Notes: generated from the letters alone by a model not told the origin. 64,000 nt of DNA from Arthrobacter bambusae (GCF_022606295.1 NZ_JAHHZS010000013.1:1-64000), one strand, 5' to 3'. Numbered from the stretch's first letter, positions 1 to 10,552 are shown. A program made the numbers and translations.

Positions 1-310
1 TGCCCGACGACGACAGAAAACCCCTGCTATTCCACCAAGGACAATACGCCAGACTCACCACGTGAGCCAACGGACCCCACACACACCAGCCTCAAAAACC
101 CCAGCCGGAAAGACAAAGACATGGTGATCGCCTGGGCAAAGAAAATTCGCCGTAGTGCAGATGCGCCACGACCCGACCTTTTGTGTAAAGACATGGAAAA
201 AGGAAGCATGAACCGCCGGCTTCGAGGACAAATTCTGCGGTTTTCCAAAAGCAAAACGCCCGGAGACTCAATTCGCAGTTTTCTAAAACTCCATCGAGAA
301 ATACGACAGA

Positions 311-628
311 ATGGTTCTTAGTCGCGATCATGCCGCTTTTGCAGCCGACGCGGCTGCTGCGAGTGCCGCATATGGGGCCGCGTCCAGAATTCGCGTCATC
401 CGCCACCTCCGCCTGAACGGGCCCTCAACACGTCCTGACATCGTTGAAGCCACGGAATTAAGCCACGGTCAGGTCGGTCAGATACTAAACAAACTGGGTA
501 ATTTAGGCATGGTGTCAGCCTGCGCAAATAGTGCAACTTTGCCGTCAAGGGAACGCGTGTACGTACTCAATCTGGGGCGGGCCGACTCCCTGCTCAATGT
601 GCTCATAGAATACACAAGTGGTGCCTAG
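311..628 (+). CDS. Small winged-helix DNA-binding protein
   Basis: The 105-aa product has an MarR/ArsR-like winged-helix core at about residues 25-75, with a recognition-helix-like stretch SHGQVGQILNKLGNLGMVSA that resembles HTH domains which match a half-site and then run into the wing. No ligand domain follows, so it is either a minimal regulator or an orphan DNA-binding domain. It lies 118 bp upstream of the ureohydrolase gene on the same strand and could regulate it, but this is inference. The 310 bases before it hold no other gene that I can support. Confidence 0.55.
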   Translation: MVLSRDHAAFAADAAAASAAYGAASRIRVIRHLRLNGPSTRPDIVEATELSHGQVGQILNKLGNLGMVSACANSATLPSRERVYVLNLGRADSLLNVLIEYTSGA

Positions 629-745
629 CACGCAGGGAGCCAGCTCCCCCTAAATGTCATTCGCACCTTGCCATGCCCCCATACACTTCGTACATTTATT
701 CGGCACATTTACGTAGACAACAAATCAAGAGGAAACGACTTAAAC

Positions 746-1810
746 ATGGAAGAGCTTCGTATTGAGGCCAACGGCAACCTTGGTCCTATTGATTCGGCCC
801 GAATCCCGCGCTATGCCGGTGCTGCCACCTACGCCCGCTTGCCCCGCCTGGACCAGGTGTCCAAGGCCGATGTCACGGTGGTCGGTGTCCCCTTCGACTC
901 CGGAGTTTCCTACCGACCCGGCGCCCGTTTCGGGGCCAACCACGTGCGTGAAGCCAGCCGTTTGCTGCGCCCGTACAACCCGGCCTGGGACGTCAGCCCC
1001 TTTGAGAACATCCAGGTTGCCGACGCAGGCGACATGGCTGTGAACCCGTTCAACATCAACGAGGCGATCGAGACCATCCAGCAGAACGCGCTGGATCTGA
1101 CCGCCAACGGAAGCAAGCTCGTGACGCTTGGTGGCGACCACACCATCGCCCTGCCGCTGCTCCGCGCCGCTGCCGAACGCGCCGGCGAGCCCGTTGCCAT
1201 GCTTCACTTCGACGCCCACCTCGACACCTGGGACACCTACTTCGGCGCCGAATACACGCACGGCACCCCGTTCCGCCGCGCCGTCGAAGAAGGCATCCTG
1301 GACACCGAAGCCATCAGCCACGTCGGTACCCGCGGCCCTCTTTACGGCAAGAAGGACCTCGACGACGACCACCGCTTCGGCTTCGGAATCGTCACCTCGG
1401 CGGACGTCTACTACCAGGGCGTCCTCGAGACCGTGGCCAAGATCCGGGACCGCATCGGCAGCCGCCCGCTGTACATTTCCGTGGACATCGACGTCCTGGA
1501 TCCGGCCCACGCTCCGGGTACCGGCACGCCTGAAGCCGGCGGCATCACAAGCCGCGAACTCCTCGAAATCATCCGCGGTTTCCGAGGCATGAACCTCGTG
1601 GGTGCAGACATTGTCGAGGTCGCCCCGGCGTATGACCACGCTGAAATCACGGGCGTCGCGGCCAGCCACGTTGCCTACGAACTCGTCACCCTCATGGCGG
1701 ACAACGCCGTCGAAGGCAACCGCCACGGCGCCCCGAACGGCTACGCTGCCCAGGCCCTTGGCCAGGAATCCCGGCGCCCGGCCGGGTTCGCCGCGGTGGT
1801 CACGAAGTGA
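746..1810 (+). CDS. speB: Ureohydrolase: agmatinase or guanidinobutyrase
   Basis: A 354-aa ureohydrolase (arginase fold, Mn2-dependent) that releases urea from a guanidino substrate. The metal-binding motifs are all present: GGDHT at 129-133, DAHLD at 156-160 and [16 protein letters not shown] starting near 246 (Asp247 and Asp249). I chose the ATG at 746, preceded by AAGAGGAAA, over an upstream ATG at 668 because homology begins there. The next gene, a ThDP enzyme, overlaps by 4 bases (GTGA), so the two are translationally coupled. This pairing fits the arginine transaminase/oxidase route, in which 2-ketoarginine is decarboxylated and 4-guanidinobutyrate is hydrolysed. Guanidinobutyrase is therefore as likely as agmatinase; the sequence alone cannot separate them. 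Confidence 0.88.
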   Translation: MEELRIEANGNLGPIDSARIPRYAGAATYARLPRLDQVSKADVTVVGVPFDSGVSYRPGARFGANHVREASRLLRPYNPAWDVSPFENIQVADAGDMAVNPFNINEAIETIQQNALDLTANGSKLVTLGGDHTIALPLLRAAAERAGEPVAMLHFDAHLDTWDTYFGAEYTHGTPFRRAVEEGILDTEAISHVGTRGPLYGKKDLDDDHRFGFGIVTSADVYYQGVLETVAKIRDRIGSRPLYISVDIDVLDPAHAPGTGTPEAGGITSRELLEIIRGFRGMNLVGADIVEVAPAYDHAEITGVAASHVAYELVTLMADNAVEGNRHGAPNGYAAQALGQESRRPAGFAAVVTK

Positions 1811-3471
1811 CGGACCAGCGCAACGGCGGGGATCTCGTCGTCGAGACCCTTGAGGCGCTCGGTGCGAAGACGGTCTTCGGGATCCCGGGCCAGCATGCCC
1901 TGGGCCTGTTCGACGCGATGGGCCGCGGCAATCTGCACTTCGTCTCCTCCCGTGTGGAGAACAACTCGGCTTTCGCCGCGGACGGGTATTCCCGTGCCAC
2001 GGGCGAGGTCGGGGTGCTGTTCCTGTCCACCGGTCCGGGCGCTTTGACGTCCCTGGCCGGCCTGCAGGAAGCGTATGCCACCGGCGTGCCGATGGTGGTC
2101 GTGGCGAGCCAGATCCCCTTGGAGGGTTTGGGGGCGCGCCGGAAGGGCATGCTGCATCAGCTCGATGACCAGAAGGCCTCGGCCGCGAACGTCACCAAGA
2201 GCCAGCGCCTCATCCAGCACGCGTCCGGGATTCCCTCGGCCATCCAGGACGCCTGGACCGAGGCCATTTCCTCGCCCCAGGGCCCGGTGTGGATCGAAAT
2301 TCCGCAGAACGTACTCCTGGACCCCATCATGGTCCCGCCGGTGGAGGACGCCCTCGCCGAGGCGGCTGACAACCCGCCGCGCGTGGAGCTGATTCGCGAA
2401 GCCGTCAAATGGCTTTCGACGGCGGAACGTCCGGCGATCATCGCCGGCGGCGGCACGCGCCGCGGCCGGGCCGAGAAGTCGCTCCTGTCGATCGCGGAAA
2501 AACTCCGCGCCCCGGTGATCTGCACGCCGGGCGGCAACGGGGCGTTCCCGTGGACCCACGAGCTGTCCCTGCAGTCCTGGATCGAGGACCGCCACATGAC
2601 CGATGTCCTCGAGGACGCCGACGTGCTCATCGTCATCGGTTCCTCCCTGGGCGAGGTGACGTCCAACTACTTCACCTTCGAACCGCGCGGGCGCATCATC
2701 CAGATCGACGCCGAACCCCGGGTCCTCGAGTCCAACCGGCCCGGCCTGGGCATCCGCGCCGACGCCGGACAGGCCCTTGCCGCCCTCGACTCTGCCTTGG
2801 ATGAGGCTTTGTCTGCGACGGCGACGGTACCGGACTGGCACGGCGCTACGCCCGAGGACCTCGTCAAGGAGTCCCTGGCCAAGGTCAAGACGCGACTTGA
2901 AGAGCAGGACCTCGGCAAGGAACTGAAGTTCATGGCCGACATCCGCGAAGCCGTTCCGGCGGACATGCAGACCTTCTGGGACATGACGATCTCCGCGTAC
3001 TGGGGATGGAGTTGCTGGGACGCCCGCGAGGGCCAGTTCCACTCGGCCCAGGGCGCCGGGGGCCTCGGCTACGGTTTCCCGGCGGCCATCGGTGGTGCGG
3101 TGGGATTGGAAACCGTCGGCAAACCCAGCCGCGTGCTCGCAGTTTCGGGCGACGGCTCGTCCATGTATTCAATCTCCGAGCTGGCCACCGCCAAGCAGCA
3201 CAACGTCCCGGTCACGTGGCTGATCGTGGACGACGGCGGCTACGGCATCCTGCGCGAATACATGGTGGGCGCCTTCGGCAAAGCCACGGCCACCGAGCTC
3301 GCCCGCCCGGACTTCGTCAAGCTCGCCGAGGCCTTCGGTGTCCCGGCCCGCAGAGTGGCCCCGGGCGACGTCGGGGACGCGCTCCGGGAAGGGTTCGCCG
3401 CGGACGGCCCCAACGTCGTCGTGGTTGAAACCCTCCTGAAGATGTTCGGCCCCACACACCTGGGCGACTAA
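1807..3471 (+). CDS. ThDP-dependent decarboxylase (2-ketoarginine decarboxylase-like)
   Basis: A 554-aa protein of the acetolactate synthase/benzoylformate decarboxylase superfamily. The N-terminal pyrimidine-binding domain has the conserved Glu51 in [14 protein letters not shown]. The central domain carries nucleotide-fold features, and the C-terminal PP domain has GDG at 448-450 followed by a Mg-binding DDGGYG near 474. The start is GTG and overlaps the ureohydrolase stop. Known family members in this context are AruI-type 2-ketoarginine decarboxylases, which make 4-guanidinobutyraldehyde. Together with the upstream ureohydrolase this suggests guanidino-compound use, but acetolactate synthase-like activity cannot be excluded. 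An aldehyde dehydrogenase that would join the two steps is not in the window. Confidence 0.85.
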   Translation: MTDQRNGGDLVVETLEALGAKTVFGIPGQHALGLFDAMGRGNLHFVSSRVENNSAFAADGYSRATGEVGVLFLSTGPGALTSLAGLQEAYATGVPMVVVASQIPLEGLGARRKGMLHQLDDQKASAANVTKSQRLIQHASGIPSAIQDAWTEAISSPQGPVWIEIPQNVLLDPIMVPPVEDALAEAADNPPRVELIREAVKWLSTAERPAIIAGGGTRRGRAEKSLLSIAEKLRAPVICTPGGNGAFPWTHELSLQSWIEDRHMTDVLEDADVLIVIGSSLGEVTSNYFTFEPRGRIIQIDAEPRVLESNRPGLGIRADAGQALAALDSALDEALSATATVPDWHGATPEDLVKESLAKVKTRLEEQDLGKELKFMADIREAVPADMQTFWDMTISAYWGWSCWDAREGQFHSAQGAGGLGYGFPAAIGGAVGLETVGKPSRVLAVSGDGSSMYSISELATAKQHNVPVTWLIVDDGGYGILREYMVGAFGKATATELARPDFVKLAEAFGVPARRVAPGDVGDALREGFAADGPNVVVVETLLKMFGPTHLGD

Positions 3472-3501
3472 CACAATGAGAACGGGGTGGCACTCATTGT
3501 G
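3472..3501. repeat. Inverted repeat after the ThDP gene
   Basis: CACAATGAG at 3472-3480 is repeated in inverted form as CTCATTGTG at 3493-3501, with a 12-base spacer. It starts directly at the stop codon. No T-tract follows, so it is a weak terminator or possibly an operator. From here to 3881 I see no gene. Confidence 0.5.
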
Positions 3502-3881
3502 CCTGGAACAGATTTCACTAGGCCGCAGTCTTACCTCAGGCGGTGTCACATTGAGATCTGGGAGGGGACCCAACTGGCCGGGCGCTCATCTCGATGACGG
3601 CTGGGATTTGTTGAGTGAACGGGCCTCCTTTTTCGTTGTTTCACCCGAGTCCGTCAACGAACGACTAGTCCGGATATGGATCGAGCCCGAGGCGGACAAC
3701 TGGACGCGCCGTGGGAAAGTTCGGGCCGGAAAACGCGACACGCCGCCTTTGCTGATGGCTGACGAGGTCCGCCCCGAAACCCCTTCACGAATAGCCGCCA
3801 TTCGGGAACAGGACGAAATACGGTCACCGTCTAACCGACCGCGCCACAACATAACTCACACCACACGACAGGAAGGTTCTC

Positions 3882-4010
3882 ATGCTGACATCTATCGACC
3901 CGGATTCCGACCGTGCATTCCGATCGAAGGTCGACGTCTCCTGTAATTGTCGCGTGCAAATTGACGCGACGGCCCTCAGGGCCCGCACAGCGGAGCAGGT
4001 GTCCGAATGA
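3882..4010 (+). CDS. Short peptide coupled to the downstream hydrolase
   Basis: A 42-aa open frame beginning MLTSIDPDSDRAF, with an AGGAAGG ribosome site five bases before the ATG and a stop that overlaps the next start (ATGA at 4007-4010). The spacing and overlap argue for real translation. It contains a Cys-Asn-Cys tripeptide. No signal peptide, membrane helix or family is recognised. It may be a leader that sets translation of the hydrolase, or the truncated end of a former upstream gene. Confidence 0.5.
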   Translation: MLTSIDPDSDRAFRSKVDVSCNCRVQIDATALRARTAEQVSE

Positions 4011-4906
4011 ATCGTGGGGAAGGCACAGTGGACGAAGCTGATGAGTTCTTCCTCGGAAGCGTCAGCCCGATGTACGTCCAGCGTCGACTTGGCGGGGTCG
4101 GGCCTTCGCGCTCCGGTCCTGCGATCGTCTTGATCCCGGGCGGTTGCCACACAGGCATGTGCTGGACAACCACGCCAGATGGCCGCCCCGGCTGGGGACG
4201 TCTTCTTGCCGTAGCAGGTCGGACCAACTACGTCGTCGACTGGCCAGGCACAGGCCGGTCTCGTCGGGATGAGGGGTACACCACGCAGGGCGCAGGTCCG
4301 ACCGTCGATGTCATCGCGCAGCTGCTCGGCCGCCTGGATGATGTCGTGGTTATCGCGCACAGCATCGGGGCACCGCTAGCGGCGAAGGCGATCGAAACTG
4401 CACCGGAATCTGTCCGCGCATTCGTTTGTCTCGCGCCATCAGCACCCGGAAACATTCCCCAGGCTTGGCCAGGGCTACCCACAACGCAGCCCTACAAGAT
4501 CGGCGCCGACGAGGCGGCCCGTACCCTCGCCAATTCCGAGCGGTTCCCCCGCGAGTACTTTGACGAGTATCTTAGCTCGCTATGCGACCTGAGTCCGTCC
4601 GTCCAGAACGCGTGCGGCAACGTTGACGGCAGTGGAACGCTCATGATTCGCAACGTCGCTCGACTCACCGCGGTGCGGTCGCTGGTGATTGCGGCCGAGC
4701 AGGATGCGCTTAGCCCGACCGAGTCCTCCATCGAGGTGGCCGACTTCCTTCAAGCTGAGTTCGTTCTCCTCGGCCGCGACTGGGGCTTGCCCGGATTTGG
4801 TCACATGATGCCCATCGAACGCGGTTCGGAACAAATCCTTGACCGGATCTCTCAATGGATTGACGCCGACACCCCAACCGGAGAAACCGGGTCGAAATTC
4901 GGATGA
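4007..4906 (+). CDS. Alpha/beta hydrolase
   Basis: A 299-aa serine hydrolase. The nucleophile elbow AHSIGAP puts the catalytic Ser at 119, and the C-terminal GFGHMMPIERG supplies His266. The loop IPGGCHTGMCW near residue 45 is the oxyanion region. Long GG-containing loops before the elbow resemble hydrolases annotated as esterases or lactonases, and the substrate is unknown. It is coupled by ATGA to the short frame upstream. No clear operon partner follows. Confidence 0.75.
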   Translation: MNRGEGTVDEADEFFLGSVSPMYVQRRLGGVGPSRSGPAIVLIPGGCHTGMCWTTTPDGRPGWGRLLAVAGRTNYVVDWPGTGRSRRDEGYTTQGAGPTVDVIAQLLGRLDDVVVIAHSIGAPLAAKAIETAPESVRAFVCLAPSAPGNIPQAWPGLPTTQPYKIGADEAARTLANSERFPREYFDEYLSSLCDLSPSVQNACGNVDGSGTLMIRNVARLTAVRSLVIAAEQDALSPTESSIEVADFLQAEFVLLGRDWGLPGFGHMMPIERGSEQILDRISQWIDADTPTGETGSKFG

Positions 4907-5737
4907 ATGCCCCGCCGAGAAAGCGCCCTAATAGGTTTGAACCGCACGCCGAAAGTTGGACTCGAAAATAAGAGTCTGGTCTTCGGAGGGCTGAATAAAC
5001 ATGATGTTCGAGTCTGCCGACAGGTGGCGGATCGCACCGAGCGTGATACGGCTCGCGGGCCGTTGTGACGTTGATGGGAGTGCCGAAGGAGACCATGTAG
5101 TGGGGGCTACATTACCCTTATGGGATCGAAGGTCTGGAGCCTGTAATGACGAATCGGAAGTGCGCGTTCGTGGTCAAGACCGCGGCTGTCGAGGCGTTCC
5201 CGGCCGAGGCGACGAGGGAATTCTGACTTGAAATAGTGGCCAAAGTTTATGGTCTACGGCAGACAATGCTGATGCTGAGCGGACACCCTGATCTGCATGT
5301 GCCGTCGTAACGCGCCGTCGGCTACCGCCAGCGTTCGCGTTAATGGGACGATTCGGCGCGAGCAAGAACCCTCGGTGGATCCAGCTGGCGACTTGGCGCC
5401 TCTTCGGGTTTGGAAGAAGGACCGCTGGGGCTGAACCGAACAGGGGCGCGGCGAGGTAGAGTCTTCCACGAGAAGGTTCGTGACGATTTCGGGATTTTTT
5501 ACGGAACGAAATGGTCGGAGTCCACGGCTCGGAGATCCGCCACAGCTGTCCTGCCGATGCTTGCTTGCCAACACCCAGGTTCTGGTCGCGTTGCGGGGAA
5601 GCCCAACGACTCTCCTTCCGGCAGGCACGCGGCGCAGGCCGGAAACGGAGGGGAACCTCCCGCAAGGCCACGCGCAACTCGATCAGCAATTCTGCGTTGC
5701 CCCCGAACGTTTGGACTGGGCCGCTCATGGGACCTCG
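4907..5737. other. No supportable gene
   Basis: About 830 bases with several overlapping frames of atypical composition on both strands but no recognisable domain, ribosome site or conserved start. It may be the eroded edge of the decayed regulator that follows. Confidence 0.5.
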
Positions 5738-6720
5738 ATGGCTGAGCAGTCTTCCACCCTCTACGATGTCGGCGTCCTCGCTCGGCAATCCGTCCTTCAA
5801 GCCTCTGAGGCACTCCACGGTGGGGCGACGCTGGCGTAGCACCAGTCTGATCGCTTGTTCGTCGCGATGAGGAAGCTCGGCTACCGCCCTCTAGTGCCTG
5901 CAATCGGCGAAGCACCTTTGGGTGTAAAGATCGTGGTGCCCGCCCTGACATCGTGGTTCTACGCCCAGGCCGCAAGCATCGCACATCGCATATTTCAGCT
6001 CCGGGGGATTCCGTCCACCGTGCTTAGCTTCTGTCGGGAGCTCGGGCACGGACTCCCGCAACTCGCGGGCCTCGATCAGGTCATCCACCAGGTGAACCAG
6101 CGCAGCAGTGGGGTCCTGGCGAGGGGACTGGACTCGAGCTCCAACAGATCGATGCCACGCAAGATTCAGGTGCCTCCGTCGTCCAAAGGGGACAGGCGAC
6201 GGAACTTTGGGACACGGTGGGGACCGACGACGAACTTGCTGCCTGGATCGCAACCAGCCATTGGCTGGAACATACGACACCATGGCCGTACTGCGGGCAG
6301 GGTACGGGCGGGCACTGGCGGAGAGCGACCTGGAGGCTGACTAGGACCTCATCGTCACCACGAGCACCTCGATCGATGGCGGCTACCGCGCTGTGAACGA
6401 GCTCATCACCTACCGTGGACGCCCCACCACCATGGTGGCCGGATGCAACGAGATCGCCTTTGGATCTCTGAAAGCGCTTGAGGAACACGGACTGAGAACC
6501 TCTGAGAATCTCTCCATCGTGGGCATCGACGATCACACCATAAGCTCCCAGCTCCACTTGAGTACGGTCGCGCAACCGGTGAAAGACCAGGCGGCCCTGT
6601 GGCCCGCCTCTTGGTGGACAGGATCGCGGGGATGTCTTCCCTTCCGAGTCGCTATGCGCTGTCGACCAGGATCGTTCCGGGACAGACATCCCGGAGGGCA
6701 CGGGCCTCCCATGGTGCTCT
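5738..6720 (+). pseudogene. Decayed LacI-family regulator
   Basis: Fragments of one LacI-type repressor lie in order in different frames. From 5738 there is a DNA-binding start (STLYDVGVLARQSV, then EALHGGATLA), broken by a TAG at 5837-5839. The same frame resumes with the hinge and first ligand-domain strand (VVPALTSWFYAQAAS). A frame change leads to GTYDTMAVLRAGYGRALAES, a TAG at 6342-6344, then IVGIDDHTISSQLHLSTVAQ. A last frame change gives ARLLVDRIAG and an LSTRIV tail. At least two stops and two frameshifts make it non-functional. Its former target is unknown. Confidence 0.75.
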
Positions 6721-6730
6721 GGAGTGTATT

Positions 6731-7468
6731 TCAGCCGAGCTGATCAGCCGGGCGGAGGAGGACCTCGTTGATCACCAGGTGGCGGGGCCGGGAGAGGACG
6801 AAGGCGATGACCTCGGCCACTTCCTCGGGCTTGACCTTGGCGACGTCGTAACTCTTCTGAACAGCCTCGCGGGTTGCCTCGTGGGTGATGTGGGTGGGCA
6901 GCTCGGTGTCGACGACACCGGGCTCGATCAGTGTCACCCGGACGGTCGGCAACAGTTCCTGGCGCAGCGATTCCGACCAACCGTTGACGCCCCACTTGGT
7001 GGCGGCGTAGACGCCGTTTGTTGCCCGGGCGGTACGGCCTGCGACGGACGAGATGTTGATCAGGTCACCGCCGTCGCCGTTCTTGAGCTGTTCGAGAAAG
7101 ACCTCGGTGGCGGTGATGCAGCCGAGCAGGTTGGCCTCGATCATGGCCCGGTAGTCCCCGTGCTGATCGGGGGAGAACGGCCCGAGCAGCATGACCCCGG
7201 CATTGTTGACCAGGACATCGGCTCCGCCGAGCTCGTCCTGTACTCGCTGAGCGGCGGAGAGGAGCTGATCGCGGTCGGTCACATCGGCTTGGATCGCGAT
7301 GGATCCGTTGCCGAGTTCGGCGGCAAGAGCTTCGATCCGGTCCAGCCGGCGTGCGAGCAGCGCGACGCGGTACCCGTCTGCTGCCAGGGCTCGGGCGGTT
7401 GCTGCGCCGATGCCGGAGGATGCGCCGGTGATGACGGCGACGCGAGCGGTGTTTTGGGTGTTGCTCAT
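6731..7468 (-). CDS. Short-chain dehydrogenase/reductase
   Basis: A 245-aa classical SDR. The NAD(P)-binding GASSGIG lies at about residues 15-21, NNAG near 85, the catalytic Ser in ISSVAG and the YxxxK pair in YAATK. Arg residues after the first beta strand (LLARRLDR) favour NADPH. The protein is intact, whereas the genes on both sides (LacI regulator, flavodoxin) are decayed. Related clusters combine such SDRs with aldo/keto reductases and flavodoxins for aldehyde or quinone reduction. The substrate is not known. Confidence 0.85.
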   Translation of the reverse strand: MSNTQNTARVAVITGASSGIGAATARALAADGYRVALLARRLDRIEALAAELGNGSIAIQADVTDRDQLLSAAQRVQDELGGADVLVNNAGVMLLGPFSPDQHGDYRAMIEANLLGCITATEVFLEQLKNGDGGDLINISSVAGRTARATNGVYAATKWGVNGWSESLRQELLPTVRVTLIEPGVVDTELPTHITHEATREAVQKSYDVAKVKPEEVAEVIAFVLSRPRHLVINEVLLRPADQLG

Positions 7469-7551
7469 GAGTGGGGACTCCTTCGAATCGTTGATTACAG
7501 GTTTATGTCGCTGGTCTGTGGTCTCTTGATGCCGCAGGCTGGCGGAGTTGA

Positions 7552-8176
7552 TTACATGACGCCGTTTGCTCGAAGCCAGGCATCAAGTTTGGCTGGGGCC
7601 TTTGTTGACGTCTTCGCCTCGGACGGCCAGACCATTGCGGACGATGCTCCCGGCAGTTTTTCCGGTAGCGCCGATCAACACCCCCCATGCCGCTGACGGC
7701 ATAGGTGACGAAGGGCATGACGGTCTTGCCCTTCAAGTTGACGCTCTCGATGAAGGTGGACATGCTCATCGGTGCGCGGACATTCCAGATCGGGCTGCCC
7801 TGCAGCACCGTGTCGTATCCGGACATAACTCGGATCGTTCCGGCGATGCCGGGCCGTGCGTCGCGTTTCTTCTCCTCCACGTTTCGCTAAAGGGTCGGAT
7901 CGTAGGCCGGGGATAAGGGTCTGCTGCCTGGATTTCGAAGGTGTCGCGGTCGACGAGGCCGGCGATCGTCTGTGTTGAGGGTTTCGTGTTGCCGAACTCG
8001 AGATCGCGACCTCCTCCCTCGCAATAGTTCTCGCCAGGCCGGGAGAAGTACGTGAGCAACGTCCTGGATCCTGAACTTGGCGGGAACTGCGGTGGCATAT
8101 CGAGTGATCCTTTCGGCGTCGCCAGGGCTGCGAATCCTGCGGCGCTGATGAGGGGCCTGCGGGTCAGTTCGCTCAT
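7552..8176 (-). pseudogene. Decayed exported flavodoxin-like protein
   Basis: Reading from 8176, an N-terminal segment with RRPLISAAGFAAL (Tat-like) and the FMN-loop start TLLTYFSRPGENY is in one frame. The core (MSGYDTVLQGSPIWNVRAP, then GKTVMPFVTYAVSGMG) is in another frame near 7880. Two further shifts are needed to reach the C-terminal AKLDAWLRANGVM, ending at a TAA at 7554-7552. The order matches one flavodoxin with at least three frameshifts. It lies between the SDR and the MFS gene on the same strand. Confidence 0.7.
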
Positions 8177-8183
8177 CGAGGAC

Positions 8184-9551
8184 TCAGGCAGCCTTGCGAA
8201 GACGGAGAGTTACGGCGGCAAGGACCAGGAGCACCAAACCGGTGACGATGTAGTCGATGCGGAGGCCTGCCTGGAACACGGTCTGAGTAGCGAGGACCGC
8301 ACCGAAGATCGCGATGCCAAGCGAACCACCCATCTGCCTCGCTGTGTTCAGCACACCACTGGCCGTACCGGCCCGTTCGGCGGGGATATGGTCCAGGATG
8401 AGAGCGGTCAGCGGGGGAACGGTGGAGGATCCACCCAGACCGACAGGAACCATGAGCAAGGCGTTGACGATGACCGGGGCGTCCGCCGGAAGCAGAGCCT
8501 GGGAAAGGAGCCCGAGAGCCATCAAAGTCATGCCACCGATGGTGGTGGAGATCTTCCCGAGTCGTTCCATCGCACGGGCGACGAACGGGTTGAGCAGGGC
8601 CACGAGTCCGGTCATCGGCAGGAACAGGAGGCCGGTGATCAGGGCGCTGACTCCGCGCTGTTCCTGGAAGTAGAGGCTCTGCACGAAGACGACGCCATAA
8701 AACGCAGCCATGGTGACGAAGGCAATGCCAAGCCCGATAGACACCGTGGTAGACCGGAACAAGTCCAGAGGCATCATCGGATGCAATCCACGAGCCTGTG
8801 CGATGAGGAACATGACCGCACCGATCACGGCCAGTGCGAACGCGGCGAGAACCTCAGGGGCACCATAGCCGATGGATCCGCCTTCGATAATGGCGAAGGT
8901 AAGTCCGCCGAGAGCGGCGATCGCCGCGATCTGCCCGGCCCAGTCGAACGGGACGGCTCGGCGCGGGGACGGGGCGACGCGGGCAAGGACGATGAGAGCA
9001 AGGACGCCGACGGGCAGGTTGACGAAGAAGATCCAGCGCCAGCCGACCTGGGTCAGGATCCCGCCGACTACCGGTCCGGCGGCTGAGGCGACGGAACCGC
9101 CGAGCGCCCAGTAGGTGATCGCTCGTCCGCGCTGGACGGCGTCGTGAAAGGCCTCGCGGATCAGCGCCAGGGAGGTCGGGGTGATCATCGCCGCGCCGAT
9201 GCCTTGCACGACACGCCCCGCGATCAGGATGGCAAGGCTCGGGGCCGCCCCGCACGCTGCGGAGCCCAGGACAAAAACAATCATGCCGATGCCAAACGCG
9301 CGGCGTGCACCGACACGGTCGGAGATGGACCCGCCGAAGAGCTGGAGCGCGGAGAACATTAGCGTGTAACCGGTGACGATCCACTGGAGCCCGGACAGCC
9401 CGCCGCTCAGCTCGTCACGGATGTGGGGGAGTGCGACGTTCACGATCTGGGCGTCGAGCGCGACGACGAAGAAGCCGAGCATCGCGACGGCGAGCGACAT
9501 GCGCGGCCTGGCGGCCTGGATGGTGCGGGTGGGGGAACTGGTCTCGGCCAT
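8184..9551 (-). CDS. MFS drug-type efflux transporter (DHA2 family)
   Basis: A 455-aa membrane protein with about 12-14 helices. Motif A-like GGSISDRVGARRAFG follows helix 2 and the proton-translocating ALDAQIVNVALP is in helix 1. The strings GRVVQGIGAAMITPTSLALI and GWRWIFFVNLPVG are typical of EmrB/QacA-type H+ antiporters. I placed the start at the ATG complementary to 9549-9551, where homology begins, rather than at longer upstream frames. It is divergent from the MmyB-type regulator at 9683; the 131-base gap between them probably holds both promoters. Export of a toxic or reactive compound is likely, but the substrate is unknown. Confidence 0.85.
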   Translation of the reverse strand: MAETSSPTRTIQAARPRMSLAVAMLGFFVVALDAQIVNVALPHIRDELSGGLSGLQWIVTGYTLMFSALQLFGGSISDRVGARRAFGIGMIVFVLGSAACGAAPSLAILIAGRVVQGIGAAMITPTSLALIREAFHDAVQRGRAITYWALGGSVASAAGPVVGGILTQVGWRWIFFVNLPVGVLALIVLARVAPSPRRAVPFDWAGQIAAIAALGGLTFAIIEGGSIGYGAPEVLAAFALAVIGAVMFLIAQARGLHPMMPLDLFRSTTVSIGLGIAFVTMAAFYGVVFVQSLYFQEQRGVSALITGLLFLPMTGLVALLNPFVARAMERLGKISTTIGGMTLMALGLLSQALLPADAPVIVNALLMVPVGLGGSSTVPPLTALILDHIPAERAGTASGVLNTARQMGGSLGIAIFGAVLATQTVFQAGLRIDYIVTGLVLLVLAAVTLRLRKAA

Positions 9552-9682
9552 GTTCGTCTTTCGGTTCTGCGCGTTAGGTACTTCATCAATGCAAGCAGTC
9601 AGGAAGAGAGCGAAGAAGGGACCGGTTATCCGTGTAATGGCAGTTCCTCCCAAGTAGCTGAAAACCGTCGTAGCGTTTATGC

Positions 9683-10552
9683 ATGGACCAGAAAAATGCG
9701 GTGGGCGAATTCTTGCGCACCAGACGAGACCGGATCTCGACGGAGCAGGCGGGGATCCTCGGCGGTACCCGTCGCAGGGTTCCGGGCCTGAGGCGTGAGG
9801 AAGTGGCAATGCTGGCCGGCGTCAGCGTCGAGTACTACGCCAGGATGGAACGGGGAGACCTGCGCGGAGTCTCAGATGAGGTCCTCGACAGCATTGGCAG
9901 AACCTTGCTTCTGGACGAGGCCGAGACCGATCACCTGCATGCCCTTGCTACGGCAGCCAGTCCTCAGCCGGTCCGCAGGCGCAAACGTCCGCTGGAGCAG
10001 CCGTTCCGTCCGAGCCTGCAGCGGTTCATCGACGCGATCGCGATGCCCGTGTGGGTGCGGGATCGCCGGATGGATTTCGTGGCCGGCAACGCGCAGGGCC
10101 GGGCTCTCTATGCGCCGCTGCTGGAGGATCCGGCGAGCCAGGGCAACACGGCAAGGTTCACCTTCTTCAGCCCGGCCGCGCGGGTGTTCTTCCCCGATTG
10201 GGAGCAGAACGCCTCAGACATCGTCGCCTCGTTGCGCAGCTACGCAGGTCAAAACCCCCGGGACAAGCGCCTGACCGACCTGATTGGCGAACTGGTGACG
10301 CGCAGCGATGACTTCCGCGTCCAGTGGGCCGCGCACAATGTCCGGCACCACCGGACCGGCATCAAACGCATCCACCATCCCGCGGTTGGCGACCTTGAGC
10401 TGGTGTACGAGGCGATGGACTTCCCCTCGAACCCCGAATGGTTCATGTTCGGCTACACCGCCGAACCCGGCACCCCCAGCGAGGAGCGCCTGAAGCTGCT
10501 GGGCAGCCTCGCCGCCGAAACCTCACCTTCCGAACACAAGGAGAAAGCATGA
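9683..10552 (+). CDS. XRE-family regulator with MmyB-like ligand domain
   Basis: A 289-aa regulator. The N-terminal XRE helix-turn-helix (GLRREEVAMLAGVSVEYYAR, about residues 38-57) is followed by the MmyB-type ligand-binding region, with the typical MPVWVRDRRMDFVAGNAQGR near 115-134. Many actinobacterial members control divergent oxidoreductase or efflux genes. Here it faces the MFS pump and its stop overlaps the start of the aldo/keto reductase. It probably controls both, as repressor or ligand-dependent activator. Confidence 0.88.
   Translation: MDQKNAVGEFLRTRRDRISTEQAGILGGTRRRVPGLRREEVAMLAGVSVEYYARMERGDLRGVSDEVLDSIGRTLLLDEAETDHLHALATAASPQPVRRRKRPLEQPFRPSLQRFIDAIAMPVWVRDRRMDFVAGNAQGRALYAPLLEDPASQGNTARFTFFSPAARVFFPDWEQNASDIVASLRSYAGQNPRDKRLTDLIGELVTRSDDFRVQWAAHNVRHHRTGIKRIHHPAVGDLELVYEAMDFPSNPEWFMFGYTAEPGTPSEERLKLLGSLAAETSPSEHKEKA

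Noticed and set aside
121-321. 66-codon frame before the small regulator
   Set aside because: It has a weak ribosome site but no recognisable domain, and it overlaps the next start without good coupling; not enough support.
740-1726. Long minus-strand frame opposite the ureohydrolase
   Set aside because: Shadow frame of a high-GC gene; the + strand has clear metal-binding motifs.
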